This document shows, piece after piece, positions 1 through 6,521 of a stretch of DNA of 20,328 nucleotides. This stretch comes from DATBGO01 sp050011895. GTDB taxonomy: Bacteria; Actinomycetota; Actinomycetes; Streptosporangiales; Streptosporangiaceae. Under the pieces are notes generated by a model. The model had not been told where the DNA came from and did not search any database. It saw only the letters and a list, made by a program, of their open reading frames with translations. The stretch lies in the NCBI GenBank assembly GCA_050011895.1, contig JBEKIF010000067.1, forward strand, positions 1 through 20,328. The letters are read 5' to 3'. Positions within the stretch are counted from its first letter, which is position 1. Every line of letters begins with the position of its first letter. A program made the position numbers and the translations under genes.

Positions 1-675
1 AGCTGGCGGCGCCTCGGCCCGGTGCACTTCGAGTACCAGCCGGAGCTGGACGCCGATCTGAACCTGTTCACGAATAAGGACGTCGTGTACTTCCCCGAAG
101 CGGTCCCCGGCCCGGACGGCCGGCTCGCCTACGCCATGCTGCATCGCCCGACGTGGGACCTCGGCGCGATCGTCGGCGGCAGCGATGTCTTCCTGCCCGC
201 CGGGCTGGCCGACCCGCGACCTGGAATCTGGATCTCCTACGCGCCGGCCGACGCGGCGCGAGACGACCTGCGGGCGCTCACCCATGTCCGGTCGCACCGG
301 CTCGTCGCACTACCGGAGTATGACTTCGAGGCGGTCAAGATCGGTGCGGGCCCGCCGCCGCTGCGCGTCGAGGATGGCTGGCTGCTCATTCATCACGGTG
401 TCGCGGGAACGCTGGCGCAGGGCTGGGGCCCGCAGCCGCACGTGCGGTACAGCGCAGGCGCGATGCTTCTCGACCCGGACGATCCCGCGGCCGTCCTGGC
501 CCGTACCCCCAGCCCGCTGCTCGAACCGCTGGCAGCCGAGGAACGCGACGGCACCGTACCCAACGTGGTGTTCCCGACGGCCATCGAGGAGATCGGCGGG
601 CAGCGGTTCGTCTTTTACGGAATGGCCGACTCCAGCATCGGGGTCGCCCGCCTGGACAGCATGGAGGCACCATGA
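1..675 (+). CDS. GH130 family glycoside phosphorylase/hydrolase, 5' end cut off by the window
   Basis: The frame is open from base 1 with no convincing start, so this is the C-terminal ~224 residues of a longer protein (GH130 enzymes are usually 300-370 residues). It shows the family landmarks in order: YAMLHRP (about bases 136-156), WISYAP (about 229-246), KIGAGPPPLR followed by GWLLIHHGV (about 337-405), and PNVVFPT then YGMADSSIGVA near the end. Known GH130 members phosphorolyse beta-1,4- or beta-1,2-mannosides such as mannosyl-glucose or mannobiose, releasing mannose-1-phosphate in the cytoplasm. The catalytic Asp region lies upstream of the window, so substrate specificity cannot be judged. 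The stop overlaps the next start by four bases (ATGA), which implies translational coupling. With the importer ATPase downstream it forms part of an oligosaccharide-use operon. The family is secure; the exact reaction is inferred. Confidence 0.87.
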   Translation, partial: SWRRLGPVHFEYQPELDADLNLFTNKDVVYFPEAVPGPDGRLAYAMLHRPTWDLGAIVGGSDVFLPAGLADPRPGIWISYAPADAARDDLRALTHVRSHRLVALPEYDFEAVKIGAGPPPLRVEDGWLLIHHGVAGTLAQGWGPQPHVRYSAGAMLLDPDDPAAVLARTPSPLLEPLAAEERDGTVPNVVFPTAIEEIGGQRFVFYGMADSSIGVARLDSMEAP

Positions 676-2275
676 GCCGCCGACTGATCGCCGCCGCCGT
701 TGGCCTGCTGATCGCTGCGAGCATCACCATCGCCCCGGCCGCCGCCGCCTCGCCCCTGCCACGGGGACCGGGCGCGCCTGCGCCACTGACCAACCTGGCG
801 CACCTGGACTTCCTCACCGCCACCGTCGCGCCACCGCCGCAACCCGGACACACCACCTATCAGCTGGGCAGCCAGCCCTCGGTCGGGGTGCTGTGGGTCT
901 ACGCCAACTACCTGGCACCAGGCAGCTACCAGGTCACCGGCGGCGGCACCTATGACGCCGCGGACAACACCTACGGGCAGGGCGCCTACGACGCCGACGA
1001 CATCTCCCGCGCCGCCGTCGTCTACCTGCAGCACTGGAAGCTCTTCGGCGACCAGCACAGCGAGCAGGAGGCCTACCAGCTGCTGCGCGGGATCACCTAC
1101 CTGCAGACCGCCTCCGGGCCCAACGCCGGCAACGTCGTGCTGTGGATGCAGCCCGACGGCACTCTCAACCCCACCCCCACCCCCGAGGACTCACCGAATC
1201 CCTCCGACTCGGGTCCCTCGTACTGGCTGGCCCGCACCATCTGGGCGCTCGGCGAAGGCTACGCCGACTTCCGCGGCACCGCCCCTGCCTTCGCCGCCTT
1301 CCTCGGGCAGCGCCTCGACCTCGCCATCGCGGCGCTCGACCGGGAAGTGCTGACCAGCTACGGGCAGTACCAGATCTCTAACGGGCTGCGCGTGCCCGCG
1401 TGGCTCATCACCGGCGGTGCCGACGCCAGTTCGGAGGCCGTGCTCGGCCTGGCCGCCTACGTCCAGGCCGGCGGCGGCGCCGCCGCCAGCTCCGCGCTCG
1501 CCCAGCTTGCCGACGGCATTGCCGACATGGGTTCCGGCACCGCCAGCACCTGGCCGTACGGGGCGATCCTGCCCTCGGCGGCAGCACGCTCGGAGTGGCA
1601 TCCCTGGGGCGCGCAGATGGCTACCGCACTGGCCGACGCCTCCACTGCGCTGCACCAGCCGGGACTGCTGGGCCCCGCCGTGGCCGACACGGCCATCTTC
1701 ACCCCGCACCTGCTGACCGCGACCGGGCCAGACAACCTGTGGGGGCCCGCGCCGGTCGACAGCTCGCAGATCGCCTACGGCGCCGGCGCCCGCGTCCTGG
1801 CCCTGCTTGCCGTCGCGACGGCCACCAGCTCGGCCGGCCTGCGGCAGCTCGCCGGCATCGCGGCCGGCTGGTTCTTCGGCCAGAACCCAGCCGACACCGC
1901 CACCTACAACCCGGCCACCGGAGCCACCGACGACGGGATCAACGCGAATGGCACGGGGTCACCCTGCCAGGAATCCTGCCCGCAGCCGCGACCCGGCTGA
2001 CGGCCAGCACGCTGGGCGGCCCGGGACAGCTCGACGCGGTCCAGCTCACACCATTGATCGCAGTCCTGATCACCACCGGTAACGGGCATAGCGCCGCGCT
2101 GCTCAACAGCGAGGCTGACGCCCAAGGCACCCGCACGGTCCAGCTGCCCGGCACCGGCCGTGCAGTCGCCACGAGTTACGACAGTCAAGGACGCCAATGG
2201 CGCGTCACCATCAGCACGGGCCCGGCCATCACCGTGCCGGTACCCGCCGGCGGATTCGCCATCGTGCAGCGCTAG
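672..2275 (+). pseudogene. Secreted (alpha/alpha)6-barrel glycoside-processing protein, frame broken near the 3' end
   Basis: The start ATG overlaps the upstream stop. A signal peptide of about 26 residues (MSRRLIAAAVGLLIAASI then an Ala-rich cleavage region) is followed by an aromatic, Ala-rich helical body with SYWLARTIWALGEGYADF and GWFFGQNPADTATYNPATG. This resembles secreted six-hairpin glycosidase-like proteins. In its own frame the protein stops at base 2000 (442 residues), straight after DDGINANGTG. In such proteins a conserved segment resembling NSGAEST-hGLL, a helix and a beta domain would be expected there. A plausible beta domain is found in another frame, about 1975-2275 (LTASTLGGPGQLDAVQ to VPVPAGGFAIVQR). 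The frames differ by a net change equal to loss of one base modulo three, possibly with a deletion of about 60 bases. It is either a real pseudogene or a sequencing error. The substrate is unknown; the operon context suggests outer processing of the sugar imported by the neighbouring system. Confidence 0.68.
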
Positions 2276-2323
2276 ACCCAAGACCCATCCTGGGCGCAGC
2301 TGAGCTGAGCCAGGCGGACGTAC

Positions 2324-2327
2324 GGAG
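2324..2327 (+). promoter_or_regulatory. Ribosome binding site that fixes the ABC ATPase start
   Basis: GGAG lies seven bases before the ATG at 2335. It marks that ATG as the start rather than ATGs further upstream in the same frame, which would add an Arg/His-rich tail overlapping the preceding gene's beta domain. Confidence 0.6.
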
Positions 2328-2334
2328 CAATGAA

Positions 2335-3552
2335 ATGGCACAGATCGTGCTCGATCAAGTCGACAAGGTATTTTCCGGCGGCGTCAAGGCGGTGAACGAC
2401 CTCAGCCTGGAGGTCCCGGACGGCGAGTTCATGGTCCTGGTCGGCCCGTCCGGGTGCGGGAAATCGACCGCCCTGCGGATTATCGCCGGACTGGAAGACA
2501 TCACCCGCGGGACCGTCCAGATCGGCGACCAGGTCGTGAACAACCTGCCGCCCAAGGACCGCGACATCGCGATGATCTTCCAGAACTATGCCCTTTACCC
2601 GCAAATGACCGTGGCCCAGAACATGGCTTTCGGCCTGCAGATGCGCAAGACACCCAAGCGCGAGATCGCCCGCCGCGTCCAGGATGCGGCCAAGATCCTC
2701 GGCCTGGAGCCGTACCTCGCGCGCAAGCCCGCCGCGCTGTCCGGCGGCCAGCGCCAGCGCGTGGCGATGGGCCGGGCGATCGTGCGGGAGCCGCAGGCGT
2801 TCCTCATGGACGAACCGCTGTCGAACCTCGACGCCAAGCTCCGGGTCGGCATGCGGGCATCGCTGGCGGAACTCCACGAGCGGCTCCATGTGACAACCGT
2901 GTACGTCACGCACGATCAGGTCGAGGCGATGACTCTCGGAACACGCGTCTGCGTGCTCCGAGACGGGATGCTGCAGCAAGTCGACACGCCGCAGAACCTC
3001 TTCGACCACCCGGTCAACCTGTTCGTGGGCGGCTTCATCGGCTCGCCGTCGATGAATATCGTCACCGCCAGGCTGATCAGCGGTGACGACGGCGCAGCGG
3101 TCACGTTCGCCGGGCACCGGCTGGCCATCCCGGATGCGGTGGTGCACGCAAGCCCGGGCATCGAAGCTTTCTTCGGTCGCGACGTGATCCTCGGAATCCG
3201 GCCGTCCGATTTCGAGGACTCGAGCCTGACCGAGGACTCGTGGCCGCGGATGCCAGTCGTGACCCACGTGATCGAGGCACTCGGGAGCGAGATCCACGTG
3301 ATCTTCGCCATCGACGCGCCGCCCGTCGAGCACAAGGACGTCGCGGACCTGGCCCCAGAGCGGGAAGAAGAGGGGGCGGCGATCCCGCTGCACGAGGGCA
3401 AGTCGCTGTGGACGGCGCGGGTCAACGCCCGCAGCCGGGTCCGATCTGGCGACCGCATCGAGCTCGGGGTGGATACCCGCAACCTGCACTTCTTCGACCC
3501 CGACAGCGGACTCGCGATCGGGGTCAGGCAAGCTGCAGAGCCGATGCACTGA
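2335..3552 (+). CDS. Sugar ABC importer ATP-binding subunit, MalK/MsmK/UgpC type
   Basis: A 405-residue cytoplasmic ATPase with every hallmark of the CUT1 carbohydrate importer class. Walker A is GPSGCGKST (37-45), the Q-loop is IFQNYALYPQ (81-90), the signature is LSGGQRQRVA (135-144), Walker B is FLMDEPLSNLD (156-166), and the H-loop His is in VTHDQ (193). The C-terminal ~165 residues form the usual MalK-like OB/TOBE regulatory extension, here with an acidic linker (LAPEREEEG). Such subunits pair with two membrane permeases and a sugar-binding lipoprotein, and one ATPase often serves several transporters. No permease or binding protein is present downstream, so partners lie upstream of the window or elsewhere. 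It starts 59 bases after the broken glycosidase on the same strand, so it is probably in the same operon. The substrate is inferred from the GH130 neighbour to be a mannoside or related oligosaccharide. Confidence 0.95.
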   Translation: MAQIVLDQVDKVFSGGVKAVNDLSLEVPDGEFMVLVGPSGCGKSTALRIIAGLEDITRGTVQIGDQVVNNLPPKDRDIAMIFQNYALYPQMTVAQNMAFGLQMRKTPKREIARRVQDAAKILGLEPYLARKPAALSGGQRQRVAMGRAIVREPQAFLMDEPLSNLDAKLRVGMRASLAELHERLHVTTVYVTHDQVEAMTLGTRVCVLRDGMLQQVDTPQNLFDHPVNLFVGGFIGSPSMNIVTARLISGDDGAAVTFAGHRLAIPDAVVHASPGIEAFFGRDVILGIRPSDFEDSSLTEDSWPRMPVVTHVIEALGSEIHVIFAIDAPPVEHKDVADLAPEREEEGAAIPLHEGKSLWTARVNARSRVRSGDRIELGVDTRNLHFFDPDSGLAIGVRQAAEPMH

Positions 3553-3556
3553 GGAC

Positions 3557-3593
3557 GCCCGCAGCGGGCAGGCCAGGTCGCCCGCCCGGCGGG
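3557..3593 (+). terminator. Two GC hairpins after the sugar operon
   Basis: Within 45 bases of the ATPase stop are GCCCGC-A-GCGGGC (3557-3569) and CCCGCC-C-GGCGGG (3581-3593). There is no T-tract, which is common for actinomycete terminators. The next gene is on the other strand and convergent, so a termination site is expected here. The stems are short, so the call is tentative. Confidence 0.38.
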
Positions 3594-3632
3594 TGCCCGG
3601 CGCGGCTTCCTGGTGGCGATATTTGCCCGCCG

Positions 3633-4187
3633 CTACGATGCAAGGAGCACCGGCAACTCCTCCGGCTCCTCAATATGCCAGTCACGGTGAGTCTGCCGGA
3701 GCGACTGGGTGGGGACCAGCTGCTTGTCGGCGAAGTACATTCTCGCTTTCGGCTTCTTAACCTTGTAGATCAAGCCCGACATGGCCAGGAGCTGGATAAG
3801 CCTCCAGGTGGCGTCGGGGCGCCAGCCGTGGTCGGGCTCGGCTCCGGAGGCCAGGGCGCCGGCGTCCAGCGCGACCTTGCGGCCGTGCCGGGGGCAGGCA
3901 GGGTCGGCGTGGTGCCAGCTGTGGTTGCCCTCGCCGCCGGCCACGACAGCCACGAACACGTTGTCGCGGCTGTCGTCCGCGCGATATTCGTGCCCGCGGC
4001 TGTCAATGGCCCGGCTACCCCATTTGTGGCAGACGGAGTTGACAAAACCGGTGGCCGTCATGAGGGCGGCGGTGCGCAGCGCTCCGGCTATCAGCACCGC
4101 ATTCCATCCGAACAGCGGGTAGAACGCCAGCGGCACGAGGAAGTTCGCCACAGTCAAGAATGGGAACGCTCGGCGCTGCCACCGCAC
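3633..4187 (-). pseudogene. C-terminal remnant of a membrane fatty-acyl (delta-9-type) desaturase
   Basis: The readable frame (184 residues from a GTG) contains the C-terminal half of an acyl-CoA/acyl-lipid desaturase. It has hydrophobic helices (FLTVANFLVPLAFYPLF, then VLIAGALRTAALMTATGF), the box NSVCHKWGSR, then DDSRDNVFVAVVAGGEGNHSWHHADP, whose HSWHH matches the last di-iron His box (HxxHH), and PRHG. Intact enzymes are ~300 residues or more and need an N-terminal HxxxxH box and a second HxxHH box; neither precedes this fragment. A stop codon lies seven codons upstream of the GTG in frame. Family-like sequence (DRLVRWQRRAFPF) runs from just inside that stop into the fragment. A different frame is open further upstream (to about 4269). 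The gene therefore looks truncated and frameshifted and should be non-functional, since half the metal ligands are missing. A split or very divergent desaturase is the less likely alternative. Confidence 0.68.
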
Positions 4188-4708
4188 AAGCCGGTCCCCG
4201 GCCAGCTAGGGCCGTCGGCCAGTCGCTTCGGCCCTTCACGAGAGCCGACATGACGATCACTTCTCTCAAGGTTCGACGCGCTGCCCAGCCAGCCGCCGGC
4301 AGTCAGGTTCGCCGACCAGGCCCGGGGTTACGAAACTGGCACCCAGCTGGGCGTCCTTGCCGACGAGCATGCCCTCAGTAGACCGGCGCGGCGGCCGTCC
4401 GGTCAGGGACGGAGGTCCTGACGTCGGTCCCGGGAACGACCATGGCGGCGACCACGACGGTGACCATCGCGGCAGTCCGGCCCGTTGCCGCCGACCGGGC
4501 ATGGCCAGCTGGCTAGCCCACTTCAGCGGGAGCCGCGAATAGCGCGCTGGCGCTTCTCTCGCGCCGCGCCGTCACGGGCGGCGCGGGCCGGCCAACGGCC
4601 ATGAGAGGCTGACTTCAGCTGACGGCACGGCCGCGCGTCAAACTGGGGGCTGGGGCGTCAGTGGGGCGAGCCTGGGGGAGATAGGGAAGCAGCGACAGGA
4701 GGACTGCG
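4188..4708. other. Gene-poor interval of about 520 bases
   Basis: No gene can be supported here. The first ~80 bases may be decayed 5' sequence of the desaturase remnant. A short - strand frame (about 4375-4515) encodes a hydrophobic stretch, MVTVVVAAMVV, but has no ribosome site and no recognisable family. Bases 4560-4585 form an 8-bp GC hairpin (CGCGCCGC and GCGGCGCG). The 3' end carries the AGGAGG of the next gene at 4697-4702. Confidence 0.5.
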
Positions 4709-5065
4709 ATGCTCGGGGTTGGCGACATCAGGGAGTGGCGTGGCCAGGATGTGGTCGACAGCGGTGATCACAAGATCGGGACGCTGGAGTCGGTTTATGT
4801 GGATACCGGTACCGATGAGCCCGCCTTCGCGACCGTCACGGTCGGCCTGCCGACCCGGCACCGGCTTGTCTTCGTGCCGCTGGCCGGAGCGACGGTGGGC
4901 CCGGGATACGTCAAGGTCACCTACGACCGGCGCCAGGTGCGGAGCGCGCCGTCGATCGGCACTGACGGGGAGCTGCCCGCCGGCGACGAAGAAGCGGTCT
5001 TCAAGCACTATGACCTGAGTTACTCACCCGGCGTCGGTGGCGAACGACGGCTGGCCCGTCGCTGA
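4709..5065 (+). CDS. PRC-barrel domain protein
   Basis: A 118-residue soluble protein. Residues 4-80 fit a PRC-barrel: IREWRGQDVVDSGDHKIGTLESVYVD is followed by FATVTVGL, RHRLVFVPLAGATVG and YVKVTYDRRQV, the alternating strand pattern of this small beta-barrel. The tail (GELPAGDEEAVFKHYDLSYSPG) is typical of actinobacterial members that carry a helix after the barrel. PRC-barrels occur in photosynthetic reaction centre subunit H, in RimM and in many small stress-linked proteins of unknown function, so no reaction can be assigned. A perfect AGGAGG (4697-4702) sits six bases before the ATG, predicting strong translation. It is followed 25 bases later by a small membrane protein gene on the same strand and then a universal stress protein, a grouping that suggests an envelope or stress response role (inference). 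Confidence 0.87.
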   Translation: MLGVGDIREWRGQDVVDSGDHKIGTLESVYVDTGTDEPAFATVTVGLPTRHRLVFVPLAGATVGPGYVKVTYDRRQVRSAPSIGTDGELPAGDEEAVFKHYDLSYSPGVGGERRLARR

Positions 5066-5090
5066 TGCCGGGCGGATCGGAGGGCGCGAG

Positions 5091-5258
5091 ATGGCGCTGT
5101 TTCTGCTGCTGATCATTGTGGCGATCGCGCTGGGAATAGTCGGCGCGGTCGCCAAGGGCCTGTTCTACCTTCTGATCATCGGCGTGGTCGTCCTTCTCGC
5201 CGACCTGGTCCTGCTCGGCGTGCGGCTCAGCCGGAGGGGCAGGCGCCCGGGCCGGTGA
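5091..5258 (+). CDS. Small hydrophobic membrane protein, 55 residues
   Basis: The frame is open further upstream, but the ATG at 5091 is chosen because GGAGGG lies at 5079-5084 and the protein then begins directly with a membrane segment (MALFLLLIIVAIALGIVGAV). A second hydrophobic segment (LFYLLIIGVVVLLADLVLLGV) follows after a short AKG turn, and the protein ends in a strongly basic tail (RLSRRGRRPGR). This predicts a two-helix hairpin with a positively charged cytoplasmic C-terminus. Similar tiny hydrophobic proteins are common in actinomycetes and have no established biochemical role. It starts 25 bases after the PRC-barrel gene and is probably co-transcribed with it. Confidence 0.77.
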   Translation: MALFLLLIIVAIALGIVGAVAKGLFYLLIIGVVVLLADLVLLGVRLSRRGRRPGR

Positions 5259-5357
5259 GGGCCGCAGCAAAGACCGGCCGGGCTGAGGGGTGTGCAGCGC
5301 GAGCGGGTGGATCAGGCCGATGGAAAACCCCGGCCGCTCCGGTTTTGGGTTCATAGG

Positions 5358-5363
5358 TACGGT
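5358..5363 (+). promoter_or_regulatory. Possible -10 element for a leaderless universal stress protein mRNA
   Basis: TACGGT matches the TANNNT -10 pattern and lies six bases before the GTG at 5370. That spacing would start transcription at or next to the start codon. No Shine-Dalgarno sequence precedes this GTG. No clear -35 is visible, so the call is tentative. Confidence 0.35.
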
Positions 5364-5369
5364 TGGCGG

Positions 5370-5807
5370 GTGAGCGATCAGCCTTCGGACGGGCCCGTTG
5401 TGGTGCTGGTGGCCATGGACGGCTCAGACACCTCGATGCGCGCTGGTGCTTACGCGGCGGGGATGGCCCGGCGGCAGAATGCGCGGCTGGTCTGCCTGTA
5501 CGTGCACACTTTCGGCGTCGCGGCCGGAATCAGCCCGGCCGCCGCCGGCTTAATGCAGGAAACGCGCCACGGCATCGCAGGTGAACTGCGCCAAGCCGTC
5601 GAAACGCAGAGCAGCCAAATCGGGGTCACGGCCGAATTCATCGAGCGTTTCGGCAGTCCTTTCACCGAGATCGTCCGGCTTGCTGACGAACTGCAGGCGG
5701 ACGCCGTGATCGTCGGTGCCTCAACCAAGGCTGGTCATCGTTTTGTCGGCTCGCTCGCGGTCCACCTCGTGCGCGCCAGCCGCTGGCCGGTCACGGTTGT
5801 CCCTTGA
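5370..5807 (+). CDS. Universal stress protein (UspA family)
   Basis: A 145-residue single Usp domain from the GTG at 5370. The N-terminal strand and loop VVVLVAMDGSDTS (10-22) carries the conserved Asp of the nucleotide pocket, followed by helix AGAYAAGMARRQNARLVCLYVH. The C-terminal part is ADAVIVGASTKAGHRFVGS (110-128) then LAVHLVRASRWPVTVVP. The ATP loop of Usp proteins is normally G-2x-G-9x-G-S/T. Here the spacing is G116-5x-G122-4x-G127-S128, two residues shorter and lacking the second canonical Gly. ATP binding is therefore doubtful, and the protein may belong to the non-ATP or altered-loop Usp subgroup. An ATG-like start 26 codons earlier in the frame is not preferred because the domain begins just after 5370. 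Role: cytoplasmic dimeric stress protein; its partner is unknown. Confidence 0.88.
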   Translation: MSDQPSDGPVVVLVAMDGSDTSMRAGAYAAGMARRQNARLVCLYVHTFGVAAGISPAAAGLMQETRHGIAGELRQAVETQSSQIGVTAEFIERFGSPFTEIVRLADELQADAVIVGASTKAGHRFVGSLAVHLVRASRWPVTVVP

Positions 5808-5921
5808 GCGCGCCAGCTGGGGGTGTATCTGCCCCGGCCCTAAGGCCTCTTACTTGGCGAAGGGTGCGCGCCAGGGCGATGGGCGCCCTGCCGCCAGTTC
5901 CGCGCCTTCGGGAGGCACATC

Positions 5922-6494
5922 ATGATCAGGAAAATGCGCCTGACGGCCGCGCTTGCCTGCGCCGCCGCGCTCGCAACGGCCGCCGGGACCGCCGTCCTCG
6001 CCAGCGAGGACGCGAGCGCAGGCACGGCCACAGCCGCAGCGCCGGCCGCGAGCAGCGTGGTCCCGCGCTGTCTCAAGCAGCACCTGTCGGCCGGCCTGCA
6101 CGGGTCTCAGGCCGGACTTGGTAACCGCGGGCTCCTCCTCACCCTGACCAACTCCGGGAACAGCTCATGCTCCCTGGATGGCTACCCGGGCCTGGGACTG
6201 GAGAACGGCACGCACCACGTGCTGCCCTCGCACACACACTGGGGCGGCACCTACTTCGACCAGGACCCGGGCCGGCACGTAATCGTGCTATCGCCCGGCG
6301 AGACCGCCAGCGCCGACGTCGCCTACTTTTCCGGTACCGGCGGCTCATCCGACTCGGTGGCGACCTATCTCGAGGTGACCCCGCCCAACGCAGCCAGGCA
6401 CCTGAGCGTGCCGATTCCCGGCGCGCCGGTGCGCATCGACCACGGCAGACTGTTCGTCACCGCGATGGCCAGGCACACCCCGGATAACCAGTGA
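5922..6494 (+). CDS. Secreted DUF4232 domain protein
   Basis: A 190-residue protein with GGGAGG (5910-5915) six bases upstream of its ATG. Residues 1-28 form a Sec-type signal peptide (MIRKMRLTAALACAAALATA, then AVLA/S). An Ala/Thr-rich linker leads into a DUF4232 core from about residue 48. The core shows RCLKQHLSAGL, NRGLLLTLTNSGNSSCSLDGYPGLGL and later YLEVTPPNAARHLSVPIP. Two Cys (50 and 83) in the mature part are placed to form the disulfide expected in this family. DUF4232 proteins are secreted beta-sandwich proteins or lipoproteins of actinobacteria with unknown function. There is no lipobox here, so it is probably released or loosely held in the wall. Its stop lies 27 bases from the convergent stop of the acyl-CoA ligase. 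Confidence 0.87.
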   Translation: MIRKMRLTAALACAAALATAAGTAVLASEDASAGTATAAAPAASSVVPRCLKQHLSAGLHGSQAGLGNRGLLLTLTNSGNSSCSLDGYPGLGLENGTHHVLPSHTHWGGTYFDQDPGRHVIVLSPGETASADVAYFSGTGGSSDSVATYLEVTPPNAARHLSVPIPGAPVRIDHGRLFVTAMARHTPDNQ

Positions 6495-6521
6495 CACCGA
6501 TCATCGGCTACCGGCGGAGGC

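Noticed and set aside
4375..4515. Short - strand frame encoding a hydrophobic segment
   Set aside because: Too short, no start signal and no family resemblance; may be chance in GC-rich DNA.
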